Shown here: positions 7,714 through 16,399 of the stretch, one piece after another | How positions within the stretch are numbered: the stretch's first letter is position 1 | Layout of the letters: each line of letters starts with the position of its first letter | Source of the DNA: DASRAJ01 sp035638255 | Lineage (GTDB): Bacteria > Bacteroidota > Bacteroidia > Chitinophagales > UBA10324 | Direction of reading: 5' to 3' | Length of the DNA stretch: 64,000 nt | Assembly: GCA_035638255.1 (NCBI GenBank) | Contig: DASRAJ010000100.1 | Coordinates: forward strand, 1-64,000 | Translations under genes and position numbers: made by a program | Notes under the pieces: generated by a model | The model's database searches: none | Told to the model about the DNA's origin: nothing | Seen by the model: only the letters and a program-made list of their open reading frames with translations

Positions 7714-9576
7714 ATGAACAAGCCCCCCAAGCAACCTCCACCGAAACCTTACCAGCAGCCGAAGATGGTCAATTGGTTTCACCCCGCCCTGCTGCTGGAT
7801 GCAGCGATCAAGGCAATAGTAGCAGGCACTTTCGGCAATTATGCCGATCGTCGTGAAGTGCAGGCTGCTCTTCACAATAGCACTCAGGAACAGAAAGAAG
7901 CCGATGAACTGAATCTTAGTTACAGTACACGCGAAGAGATATGGGTTGATTTCATCAGTGATACGGGAGATGGTTTCAACTCCACGTATTCAGTCGCGCT
8001 CACCGCCGGGCAGACAGAGCTTACAGTGGATGTAAGCGGAGAAAAAAGAAAATTACCCCGCGGAAAAATCCTTTGTTGCGGCGGCGATCAAATTTATCAC
8101 ACTCCATCTGCGGATGCGTATGAAGCAAAGTTTCGTGTTCCGTTTCGGGCGGCCAATCCTCCCATAGAAAATCAGGATGAGAATCAGCGGCCGCATTTGT
8201 ATGCCATTCCCGGCAATCACGACTGGTATGACGGGCTGGGCAACTTCATTAAAATATTTTGCCAGGAACGCTGGATCGGCAACTGGATGACGAAGCAGCA
8301 CCGCAGCTATTTCGCACTGCAACTTCCGTATCGTCATTGGATTTGGGCAACCGATATCCAATTGAATGCTGATATTGATCAGCCGCAGCTCGATTACTTT
8401 CTAAACCTCGCTAAGAGTGACCGGATGAAGAGCGGTGACAAAATAATTTTGATCACAGCAGAGCCGGCATGGGTTTACAAGCAACTCTATGCAAAAGATA
8501 AATCGTACGACCGGCTGAAATTCTTCACGGAAGTCTACATCACCGATGATAAGTATGGCTGGGTCGGAAAAAAATTTGATCTCCCGCTTATACTCACCGG
8601 GGATCTGCATCATTATTCCCGCTATTCTTCTGAACTGATGTCGGATGAAATGCGTCCCCAGCATTATATCACAGCAGGTGGAGGAGGAGCCTTCACACAT
8701 CTCACGCACAACCTGCCACCGGCATTGCCAAAGCTCGATGCCAGGCCAGTGGATTCAGATGCTAACAATGCTGATCCTAAATCAGGAAAAAACATGGAGA
8801 TGAACCTGAAAAGGCGTTCAATGTTTCCCTCACAAGAAGAATCGCAGAAGCTGGTGATGGGCAATCTCATTTTTCCGTTCATGAATTTTTCATTTGCTGT
8901 TTTCATCGGGTGTTTTTATTTCCTGATTGCGTGGCTGTCACAAAGCATGCTGCACATGCTGAAAGAAGATTTTTCGCTTGAAGACAGAGTGACCAGTGTA
9001 CACAGTTTCCACGATTTATTTGCGATCAAAAAATTTTTTCTCGATGCTCCCCCCTTAATCATACTCACGGTGATTTTCTTTATTGGCATCTTATTTTTTA
9101 CTGACACCCGAAGCGGCAGGAGGGGAATCATCTTAGTGGGATGGTTGCATGCAATTCTTCAGGTCGTGGCAATCTTTGGACTGTTATGGCTTTTTGCAAA
9201 AATCAATCTTCAACTTTTCAAAATGAAATCAGAAAATGCTTTTCAGATAGTACTCTACATCCTTGAATGTATTTTAATCGGCGGTTTTGCCGGAAGCTTC
9301 ATTATGGGCCTTTACCTTTATTTCTGCAATCGCTTTCTGAACATTCACCTTGACGAGGCCTCATCATCATTGAGAGAAGAAGGGTTTAAAAATTTTTTGC
9401 GCATTCATGTATCGGGAGCAGGTGTGACTATTTACCCTATAGGAATCAGAAGCGTGATTAAGAATTGGAAAACCGAAGGCAGTGGTGAGAAACTTCATTT
9501 CACATCACAACCAACAGCAGGACAAATACCAGAGTATCATTTGATAGAAGCCCCCATTATCATAAAAAATCAGTGA
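7714..9576 (+). CDS. metallophosphoesterase with C-terminal four-helix membrane domain
   Basis: 620 residues. The N-terminal calcineurin-like phosphoesterase motifs are in order: D83-TGD86, GGDQ (123-126), GNHDW (167-171) and TGDLHHYSRY (295-304). They should bind two metal ions. Four transmembrane helices follow at about 385-408, 446-463, 471-494 and 511-537, then a soluble tail of about 75 residues. The extreme N-terminus is Pro/Lys-rich. The usual GHxxP site appears as TAEPAW (248-253), so one metal ligand may differ. The gene overlaps or abuts the GMC gene, which suggests translational coupling. It may hydrolyse a phosphoester or pyrophosphate of a lipid intermediate; this is inference. 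Confidence 0.85.
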   Translation: MNKPPKQPPPKPYQQPKMVNWFHPALLLDAAIKAIVAGTFGNYADRREVQAALHNSTQEQKEADELNLSYSTREEIWVDFISDTGDGFNSTYSVALTAGQTELTVDVSGEKRKLPRGKILCCGGDQIYHTPSADAYEAKFRVPFRAANPPIENQDENQRPHLYAIPGNHDWYDGLGNFIKIFCQERWIGNWMTKQHRSYFALQLPYRHWIWATDIQLNADIDQPQLDYFLNLAKSDRMKSGDKIILITAEPAWVYKQLYAKDKSYDRLKFFTEVYITDDKYGWVGKKFDLPLILTGDLHHYSRYSSELMSDEMRPQHYITAGGGGAFTHLTHNLPPALPKLDARPVDSDANNADPKSGKNMEMNLKRRSMFPSQEESQKLVMGNLIFPFMNFSFAVFIGCFYFLIAWLSQSMLHMLKEDFSLEDRVTSVHSFHDLFAIKKFFLDAPPLIILTVIFFIGILFFTDTRSGRRGIILVGWLHAILQVVAIFGLLWLFAKINLQLFKMKSENAFQIVLYILECILIGGFAGSFIMGLYLYFCNRFLNIHLDEASSSLREEGFKNFLRIHVSGAGVTIYPIGIRSVIKNWKTEGSGEKLHFTSQPTAGQIPEYHLIEAPIIIKNQ

Positions 9577-9578
9577 CC

Positions 9579-11918
9579 ATGAGAAAGCTTTCAAAACCAA
9601 TCACGGAACTTAAACCGGAGTACGATGCGATTGTTATCGGCAGTGGATATGGTGCAAGTATCGCTGCGTCTCGTTTTTCACGTGCAGGGTTAAAAGTTTG
9701 TGTGTTGGAGAAGGGAAAAGAATTTCAACCCGGGGATTATCCGGATACCATTGCTGAAGCGCAAAAAGAATTACAGATCAATGCTGACAACCGTGAAGCA
9801 CATCACAACGGGCTGTACGAGTTCCACATCAGCGAAAACATCACGGTGTTTAAAGGTTGCGGCCTCGGAGGCACCTCCCTGGTAAATGCGAATGTCACCA
9901 TTGAGCCGGAGCCCCGCGTATTTGAAGATCCGCACTGGCCGGGTGCGATAAGAAATGACATGCAGAGTTTGCAAGAAGGTTATGCACGTGCGAAAGAAAT
10001 GCTCAAGCCATCACCTTATCCTGAAGGCAAAAAAAATTATCCTGAATTGGCAAAAGCAAAAGCGCAAAAGAAGACTGCTGCGATGATGGACAAGCCATTT
10101 GAGTACACCAATATCAATGTGAATTTTGATGTTGATGGTGCGAATCACGTAGGCATTGAGCAGAAGCCGTGCTGCAACTGCGGCGATTGTGTTACGGGCT
10201 GCAACTACGCTGCAAAGAACACGCTCATCATGAACTACCTTCCTGATGCTGTGAACCACGGTGCCGAAATCTTTTGCGATGTTGCAGTGCATCATGTTGA
10301 ACAAAGCGCTGACAAGTGGGTTGTCTTCTTTCAGCTTCTCAATGCAGGAAGAGAGAAGTTTCACGCACCCATGATGTTTGTTCGCGCATCTCGCGTAGTG
10401 CTTGGCGCCGGCGCACTGGGCAGCACAGAAATTCTATTGCGCTCAAGAGATAGCGGTCTCACCGTTTCATCTCAGCTCGGCAACCATTTCACAGGCAATG
10501 GAGATGTGCTCGGTTTCGCTTACAACTGCGAAGACAAAATGAATGGCATTGGCTTAGGAAAGCATGTCACCGATGCAAGTTTTGATCCCGTAGGCCCGTG
10601 CATCACCACCATCATTGACTTGCGTCATCAGGATAAGCTGGAAGACGGAATGACGCTGGAAGAAGGAAGCATTCCCGGAGCACTGGCAACGGTGATCAAT
10701 TCCAGTCTGCTTTCCTTGTCCACGTTTACCGGGCAGGATACCGATCACGGATTTATTGGCTGGATGAAAGAGCGCAAAGATGAAGCAGTGAGTCTCATGC
10801 GCGGCGCCTATCACGGTGCGACCAACCATACACAAACATATTTGGTGATGACTCACGACGATGGCAATGGTAAAATGAATCTCAAAAATGATCGCCTCAA
10901 CATTGATTGGAAGGATTTGGGCAAGCAATCTGTTTTTCAAAAAGTAAATGACACATTATACAAAGCCGCGGCTGATTTAGGTGGCACCTATATCAAGGAT
11001 GTGGTGTGGAGCAAACAATTTAATTATGAATTGGTCACTGTGCATCCCCTCGGCGGCTGCAGGATGGCTGATGATGCAAGTGCGGGAGTAACTGATCATA
11101 CAGGGAATGTTTTCAGCAGTGAGAAGGGTGCTGCAAAATATAATGGATTGTATGTGCTCGATGGCTCCATCATCCCTCGACCGCTTGGAACAAATCCGCT
11201 GTTCACGATTTCAGCATTGGCAGAGCGTGCGTGCAAAATCATTCTTGACAAAATGCAAAAGCCGACGAGCTATGATTTTCCGGCAGTAGCGCCCCGTGAA
11301 TTAAAACTTACGCCGGGTGTCCAGTTCACTGAAACGATGAAAGGATTTATCAGCACACAGGAGAAAAATGATTTTGGGAAAGGATACAATGAAGGAGAAA
11401 AAAATCAATCGCCGCTCACGTTCACGCTCACCATTCAAACTCAGGATGTGGGTGCTTTTGTGAAAGATCCAGAACACAAAGGTTCCATTGCAGGAACGGT
11501 GCTTGCACCTGCACTCTCGCCAAAAATGCTGACCGTTTCCAACGGCATTTTCAATTTGTTTGTGAAAGATGCAAATGATCCGAACTTGCGGCTCATGAAG
11601 TATCGCATGGTGCTTAACACAGTGGAAGGGAAACAATTTTATTTCTACGGCTACAAAAAAGTAGAAGACGATAAGGGATTTGATGTGTGGAAAGACACTA
11701 CTATGCTCTTCACAACCATTTATGATGGCGCTGATGAAACGGCTACTGTTCTCGGCAAAGGGATTTTAAAAATCGCTCCCGGAGATTTTGCCATTCAGGC
11801 GGGAACAATAAAGGCGGTGAACGCCACGAGTAAGATGGATGAACTTAAAGCCATCCAATCGTTTGCTTCTTTTTTCGGAAAGGAAATTATTGAGACTTAT
11901 TTCAGTAAGTTGTTTTGA
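9579..11918 (+). CDS. GMC-type FAD oxidoreductase (cholesterol-oxidase-like) with Cys-rich motif
   Basis: About 779 residues. The FAD-binding GSGYGAS motif is near the N-terminus, followed by GCGLGGTSLVNANV, VLGAGALGSTEILLRS, and the catalytic His region VHPLGGCRM with the C-terminal LDGSIIPRPLGTNPLFTISA. A CxxCxxCxxxC cysteine array (within CCNCGDCVTGC, about residues 198-208) resembles an iron-sulfur site. About 210 extra residues after the GMC core form a separate beta-rich domain. ATG at 9579 is chosen; a GTG at 9573 overlaps the previous stop by GTGA. GMC enzymes oxidise alcohols; cholesterol-oxidase-like members act on sterols. It is third in the rightward arm, next to an MFS transporter. 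Confidence 0.9.
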   Translation: MRKLSKPITELKPEYDAIVIGSGYGASIAASRFSRAGLKVCVLEKGKEFQPGDYPDTIAEAQKELQINADNREAHHNGLYEFHISENITVFKGCGLGGTSLVNANVTIEPEPRVFEDPHWPGAIRNDMQSLQEGYARAKEMLKPSPYPEGKKNYPELAKAKAQKKTAAMMDKPFEYTNINVNFDVDGANHVGIEQKPCCNCGDCVTGCNYAAKNTLIMNYLPDAVNHGAEIFCDVAVHHVEQSADKWVVFFQLLNAGREKFHAPMMFVRASRVVLGAGALGSTEILLRSRDSGLTVSSQLGNHFTGNGDVLGFAYNCEDKMNGIGLGKHVTDASFDPVGPCITTIIDLRHQDKLEDGMTLEEGSIPGALATVINSSLLSLSTFTGQDTDHGFIGWMKERKDEAVSLMRGAYHGATNHTQTYLVMTHDDGNGKMNLKNDRLNIDWKDLGKQSVFQKVNDTLYKAAADLGGTYIKDVVWSKQFNYELVTVHPLGGCRMADDASAGVTDHTGNVFSSEKGAAKYNGLYVLDGSIIPRPLGTNPLFTISALAERACKIILDKMQKPTSYDFPAVAPRELKLTPGVQFTETMKGFISTQEKNDFGKGYNEGEKNQSPLTFTLTIQTQDVGAFVKDPEHKGSIAGTVLAPALSPKMLTVSNGIFNLFVKDANDPNLRLMKYRMVLNTVEGKQFYFYGYKKVEDDKGFDVWKDTTMLFTTIYDGADETATVLGKGILKIAPGDFAIQAGTIKAVNATSKMDELKAIQSFASFFGKEIIETYFSKLF

Positions 11919-11982
11919 ACTGTGCTTGCGTTCTATCGTTCTGCGTAATCTTAACGAACAACAAAAGCAATAGAGTGAAAAA

Positions 11983-13164
11983 ATGAGACGGGTTTTACCG
12001 GTTATAGTTATCTCACAATTTTTTTGCATCTCGTTGTGGTTTGCCGGAAATGCGATTATGCCAGAGCTGCTGAAGCACTTTCATCTTCCTACCGACTTTT
12101 TAAGTTACCTCACGAGTGCTGTTCAATTGGGTTTCATCACGGGTACCTTGGTGATTGCAGTATTCACAATCTCAGACCGTTTTTCTCCGTCGCATGTTTT
12201 CTTTATCAGTTCAATTTTAGCCGGGCTTGCTAACCTTGGCATGACAATAGAGAATGTGAATCCTGCAGGTTTGCTATTCTTCAGATTCTTAACAGGTTTT
12301 TTTCTTGGTGGCATATATCCTGTCGGAATGAAGATTGCCTCCGATTATTACCGGGGAGGTCTTGGAAAAGCACTAGGATTTTTGGTGGGAGCATTGGTCG
12401 TGGGTACTGCATTCCCGCACATTCTTAAAAGCATCACTTCAAACCTTCCCTGGAAGTATGTCATTATTTCAACTTCAGTGCTTTCATCTATTGGCGGCCT
12501 CGCTATGCTGATGTTGGTGCCAAACGGCCCTTATCGAAAACCAGGTCAGCAACTAAACCCGGGCGCATTCATAAAAGGATTCAGTACTGCTAATTTCCGT
12601 TCGGTTGCCTTCGGATATTTTGGACACATGTGGGAGTTGTACACCTTCTGGGCATTTGTTCCTGTAATGCTTGCAACCTATCAAAGCAATCACCCGGAAG
12701 CTGCATTGAATATTCCATTACTCTCATTTCTCATCATTGGATGCGGAGGACCGGCTTGTGTTTTTAGCGGATTGCTTTCACAATCTCTCGGTGCAAAAAA
12801 AGTAGCGGTCATTTCTTTATGCTTGTCCGGATTGTGCTGCCTTTCTTCACCCCTGTTTCTGTTCAGCGCTTCGCTCCCCCTCTTCACGGGTTTCCTTTTT
12901 TTCTGGGGGCTGGTTGTTATTGCTGATTCGCCTTTGTTCTCGACGTTGGTAGCACAAAATGCTTCAGAGGAAACCCGTGGTTCAGCACTTACGATTGTGA
13001 ACTGTATTGGGTTTTCAATCACCATTGTGAGCATTCAATTATTGAATGCCTTATCCGGAATTTTTAATAGCCGGTATGTTTATATGGTGCTGGCAATAGG
13101 TCCTGTGCTTGGGCTTTTGGCATTGCTTAACTACAATGAAATGAGCAGGCGCTCTTCAGAATGA
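11983..13164 (+). CDS. MFS transporter
   Basis: 393 residues, with about twelve hydrophobic helices in two halves. The N-terminal half has LWFAGNAIMPEL and a helix 4-5 signature of the type FRFLTGFFLGGIYPVGMKI, typical of major facilitator proteins. The gene begins 65 bases after the GMC oxidoreductase and is the last of the rightward arm. By position it may import the substrate or export the product of the P450/DyP/GMC pathway. The exact MFS subfamily and substrate cannot be told from sequence alone. Confidence 0.85.
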   Translation: MRRVLPVIVISQFFCISLWFAGNAIMPELLKHFHLPTDFLSYLTSAVQLGFITGTLVIAVFTISDRFSPSHVFFISSILAGLANLGMTIENVNPAGLLFFRFLTGFFLGGIYPVGMKIASDYYRGGLGKALGFLVGALVVGTAFPHILKSITSNLPWKYVIISTSVLSSIGGLAMLMLVPNGPYRKPGQQLNPGAFIKGFSTANFRSVAFGYFGHMWELYTFWAFVPVMLATYQSNHPEAALNIPLLSFLIIGCGGPACVFSGLLSQSLGAKKVAVISLCLSGLCCLSSPLFLFSASLPLFTGFLFFWGLVVIADSPLFSTLVAQNASEETRGSALTIVNCIGFSITIVSIQLLNALSGIFNSRYVYMVLAIGPVLGLLALLNYNEMSRRSSE

Positions 13165-13260
13165 TCTTCAATTCAGTAATAAGAAATTAACTTGAGCGTA
13201 TGAAGAAACCTTCCTATTAAACTCGCATTTTGAACTTCAATAAAATAAACCGCAGACTTG

Positions 13261-13381
13261 TCCCGATTCTTCGGGAGGGCGCAAAGAATTTCGCAGAGAA
13301 AAGCCCAAAGAGTAACACCAGAAAATTTGTAACTTTTTCTTTGCGCTATCCTTTGCGTCTTGCTTCGCGTTCTTTGCGATA
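13261..13381. repeat. GCAAAG-type imperfect inverted repeat with TCCCGA hairpin
   Basis: A short perfect hairpin, TCCCGA-TTCT-TCGGGA, lies at 13261-13276. A left arm rich in CGCAAAG/CCCAAAG words (13279-13312) faces a right arm rich in CTTTGCG words (13338-13381), so the whole can fold back on itself. A similar structure lies at 63846-63942. Such CTTTGCG intergenic repeats are dispersed in many environmental bacterial genomes. I see no gene here. Confidence 0.5.
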
Positions 13382-13423
13382 AAAATTCGAATTGCTCGCA
13401 GAATCTTGCGGACAAATTCCCGG

Positions 13424-14137
13424 TTAAAGAGCCAATAAATAACTTGTCAGCTCATCGGGCTGTGAGAGAAACGGAGAATGACTCGTATTCATTTCAATCA
13501 CCTTACTGCACGGCAGAGCAGCAAGCATTTGCTTTTGCACAGAAGGCGACACACCACGGTCCTGCAACGCGGTAATATACACTCTCTGAACGGAGCCGAA
13601 GTTTTTCTCACTCAAACTTAAGGGAGTCCCTACAGGTGCGTTTGGCTCACGAGTGAGAAGTGATTTTGCCAGAGCTACATCTTCATCAGAACAATCATGG
13701 TACAATGCATCTCTTACCGCTTCAGGCTTCACTTCATGCCATCCTTCTGCTTCGTTCATGATCATGTTGGAAACAAGAAGTGAATCTTTATCACTCAAGG
13801 CAGCAGCGATCATCGGCTGTCCATCACGAATAAGAAAAGCCGCGACGTACACCAATGTTTTTATTTTTTGAGGACGATACTCTGCCGTCTGACTGATTAC
13901 AATGCCTCCACGGCTATGGCCAACGAGAATCGCAGGTTCTGTTATGTGATCGAGAATGTCGCAAACACAATCAGTGTAATCTTTCAGCAAAATGTCTTTT
14001 GGGTTCTTCCAATCTTTTCCATGTCCCGGCAGATCAGGAGTGATCACGGTGTGTCCGGCCCGCTGCAAGCGCGGAACAATTTTGTACCAGCACCAGCCTG
14101 CATGCCAGCTTCCGGGAATTAAGATGAAAGTGCTCAT
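13424..14137 (-). CDS. alpha/beta hydrolase, EstC/hydroxynitrile-lyase-like esterase
   Basis: About 237 residues from ATG at 14137. The start of the fold is FILIPGSWHAGWCW, the nucleophile elbow is VGHSRGG, and the catalytic His lies in NTSHSPFLSQP near the C-terminus. This layout matches the compact family of plant hydroxynitrile lyases, methyl-salicylate esterases and bacterial EstC esterases. An in-frame start 15 codons earlier (14182) would add residues made only by a (CA)n tract, so 14137 is preferred. Cytoplasmic, no signal. Substrate unknown; no operon partner is evident. Confidence 0.85.
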   Translation of the reverse strand: MSTFILIPGSWHAGWCWYKIVPRLQRAGHTVITPDLPGHGKDWKNPKDILLKDYTDCVCDILDHITEPAILVGHSRGGIVISQTAEYRPQKIKTLVYVAAFLIRDGQPMIAAALSDKDSLLVSNMIMNEAEGWHEVKPEAVRDALYHDCSDEDVALAKSLLTREPNAPVGTPLSLSEKNFGSVQRVYITALQDRGVSPSVQKQMLAALPCSKVIEMNTSHSPFLSQPDELTSYLLAL

Positions 14138-14140
14138 TGT

Positions 14141-14155
14141 TGTGTGTGTGTGTGT
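14141..14155. repeat. (TG)n dinucleotide tract before esterase start
   Basis: A 15-base alternating TG run (CA on the coding strand) ends three bases before the esterase ATG. Slippage could change the spacing of upstream signals or the frame of the upstream in-frame ATG at 14182. It is short, so its effect is uncertain. Confidence 0.5.
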
Positions 14156-14239
14156 CTGTGAAAAAATGAGTCGGCGTAACAAGACAAAAATATCTGATTC
14201 TTTATGTAGTGATTTTCATTTGACGAACCTAATCCCATT

Positions 14240-15136
14240 TCACTTCACCCGCTGAATGCTGAACTTCATGTTCAATTCCAAAACAAATTGAACACCGACT
14301 ACCGGGGTTGTTGCATTGATAAAACTATCAAAACCCGATTGTGAAATTCCGTCATAATAAAATGTCTCGCTCTTCCTCTGCACCTTCTTAATAAGGTTTG
14401 CATCAGCATTGCCATACACGTCACTCGACTCGTATGCCTTGTAACTCTGGTATTGATTCTTTGGATCAACACTGTAAAAATCTTCACTGTAAATTTTTGA
14501 TGTCGGAAGAAGCTGAAAAGTTGCAACCTGCAGGTATGTTGCTTTTTTCTGATTGATAATTTCAGATGCCGCCGCCATCATTTGACTATAAATTTTTCTT
14601 GTGTCGCTGATGATGTAATCCACTTTTACAATATCATAAATGTCGTGCTGTGATGCAATGATCATCAGCCGGTCGAAGTCCGCAAGAGCACTTAGTCTGA
14701 TGATAATATTCTTTTTTATCTCGAAGCCGTTTTGAAATTGTTCAGCCGTTCGTCCTGAGATGTTGTAGTCATAAATTTTCGCCTGCGAAATGAAGTCAAC
14801 ATAAATATCTTTTTCAGTCACACCCATTTTTTTGATGGCTGATTTGAAGCTTTCAATTTTCATATTGATGGAGTCACTGCACTCCTTTACAGTTTTACCA
14901 TCCTGGCTCAAAGCAAGCGTAACCATGTAAACATCAGCGGGAGTATTGAGAAGAATATTTGCGGAGATCAGAATAGCAGAATCATTCAGCAGGATCACCG
15001 GATTGCGGTAGGCATTCCTGCCCTCATTATTACTATTATTACCGTTGTTGTAGGCCTGGTTGCCGCTTATTTGTGAAGATGCGGCGAGATAACTGAGGGT
15101 ATAAGCAATAGTTAAGGGAAGTATTTTTCGAATCAT
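14240..15136 (-). CDS. SIMPL domain-containing secreted protein (DUF541)
   Basis: 298 residues, with an N-terminal signal peptide (MIRKILPLTIAYTLSYLAAS) followed by a low-complexity Asn-rich stretch. The core carries the SIMPL/DUF541 pattern: a strand with VYMVTLALSQDGKTV, a helix with a Lys/Ser-rich repeat ending IKKMGVTEKDI, then alternating strands and a helix around SEIINQKKATYL. SIMPL proteins are periplasmic or outer-membrane associated, oligomeric in some bacteria, and of unclear function. It is monocistronic and leftward. The Asn-rich linker is unusual but common in Bacteroidota secreted proteins. Confidence 0.75.
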   Translation of the reverse strand: MIRKILPLTIAYTLSYLAASSQISGNQAYNNGNNSNNEGRNAYRNPVILLNDSAILISANILLNTPADVYMVTLALSQDGKTVKECSDSINMKIESFKSAIKKMGVTEKDIYVDFISQAKIYDYNISGRTAEQFQNGFEIKKNIIIRLSALADFDRLMIIASQHDIYDIVKVDYIISDTRKIYSQMMAAASEIINQKKATYLQVATFQLLPTSKIYSEDFYSVDPKNQYQSYKAYESSDVYGNADANLIKKVQRKSETFYYDGISQSGFDSFINATTPVVGVQFVLELNMKFSIQRVK

Positions 15137-15252
15137 GGCGATGATGATTTGTTGTTGAAGGTAAATTTTTTTTTACCCAATGAACAGAAAAACGGAGTCT
15201 GTAAATGTTTTTGTTTTACCTGCGCATTCTAAGTGATTCCTTTATGAACTTC

Positions 15253-16365
15253 ATGAAAAGAATTTTACTTCTGTTTCTCGCCATTGCATTTGACAGTGCA
15301 ATAATTCATGCGCAACAAAGTGGTCAGAATAAAACCACCATTCACGATGCAGTATATGATACACAAATAACGCAGGCAACCAGGCTTATCAATGAACTTA
15401 AAGCAACCGAAAATATTCCGGGCATTTCGATTTGTGTAGGATGGAAGCACAAAACGATCTGGGCTGAAGGATTTGGGCTGGCTGATATTGAGAATCATAT
15501 TCCTGTAACTGTTGAAACCAAATTCCGCATCGGAAGTATTTCGAAATCCCTTACCGGGGTAGGACTTGCAAAACTGATAGAAGAAAAGAAAATCGCTCTT
15601 GATTCACCGGTGAGCAAATATGTTAATTACTGGCGCGACAAAAAATATCCCATTACCATAAAACAACTTGCCAATCACACGTCGGGAATTCGTCACTATA
15701 ATTTCCAGCGCATAGAGTTTCTGAGCCGCGAAAAATATTTTTCAGTGAAGGAAAGCATTAAGCAATTCAGCAGCGATACGTTGTTATTTCAGCCGGGATC
15801 GAAATACAGTTATTCGACCTTTGGTTATGTCCTTCTCAGTGCAGCCATGGAAGGAGCATCGGGGGAAGATTATCTTTCTTTCATGAGTCGCAGAATTTTT
15901 CAACCTATAGGAATGAAAAACACGGTTCCTGATTACCAGGATAGCATTATCCTGAACCGTGCCCGCTGTTATGAATCGAAAAGCGGTAAGCCTGTTAATG
16001 CCTATTATGTTGATAACTCGGGAAAATGGGCCGGCGGAGGTTTTCTTTCTACTCCCATTGATTTGGTGATGATGTGTCAGTCGCTTCTGAGTCATCAAAT
16101 TTTGTCGGAGAAAAATGTTCAATTACTCTGGACACCCAACGTTCTTCCCTCGGGAGAAAATACAGGTTATGGTATTGGGTGGCGAATTGCAAAGGATAGT
16201 ATGGGAAGAAGCATCATTCATCACGGCGGTCAATCTGTGGGTGCGCGGGCCTTCCTGATCATTTATCCCGATGAAGAATTGGTGATTGCCATCACCTGTA
16301 ACCAATCCAGTAATTTCAATGAAGTACTTGCAGAAAAAATCGCAGATTGTTTTCTTAAGAAGTAG
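15253..16365 (+). CDS. serine hydrolase, class C beta-lactamase/DD-peptidase family
   Basis: About 370 residues from ATG at 15253 (another ATG at 15244). The signal peptide MKRILLLFLAIAFDSAIIHA ends at AQ. The catalytic SxxK is SISK with S95/K98, the second motif is YST in YSYSTFGY (Tyr at about 187), and HHGGQS forms the third (HxG) box. This family includes class C beta-lactamases, D-aminopeptidases and esterases; the motifs do not separate these. With a signal peptide it acts in the periplasm. The missing Asn of YSN (Thr instead) argues against a true beta-lactamase. Monocistronic. Confidence 0.87.
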   Translation: MKRILLLFLAIAFDSAIIHAQQSGQNKTTIHDAVYDTQITQATRLINELKATENIPGISICVGWKHKTIWAEGFGLADIENHIPVTVETKFRIGSISKSLTGVGLAKLIEEKKIALDSPVSKYVNYWRDKKYPITIKQLANHTSGIRHYNFQRIEFLSREKYFSVKESIKQFSSDTLLFQPGSKYSYSTFGYVLLSAAMEGASGEDYLSFMSRRIFQPIGMKNTVPDYQDSIILNRARCYESKSGKPVNAYYVDNSGKWAGGGFLSTPIDLVMMCQSLLSHQILSEKNVQLLWTPNVLPSGENTGYGIGWRIAKDSMGRSIIHHGGQSVGARAFLIIYPDEELVIAITCNQSSNFNEVLAEKIADCFLKK

Positions 16366-16399
16366 GTGGAATTCTCAACAGCATTCAAAGATTTTACTC

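Noticed and set aside
13173..13415. 80-codon frame on the minus strand after the MFS gene
   Set aside because: It is made of the GCAAAG-type repeat and hairpin DNA; no protein features.
15253..16365. Beta-lactamase call for the serine hydrolase
   Set aside because: SxxK and HxG are present but the YxN motif has Thr instead of Asn, and many esterases share this fold; a resistance role is not supported.
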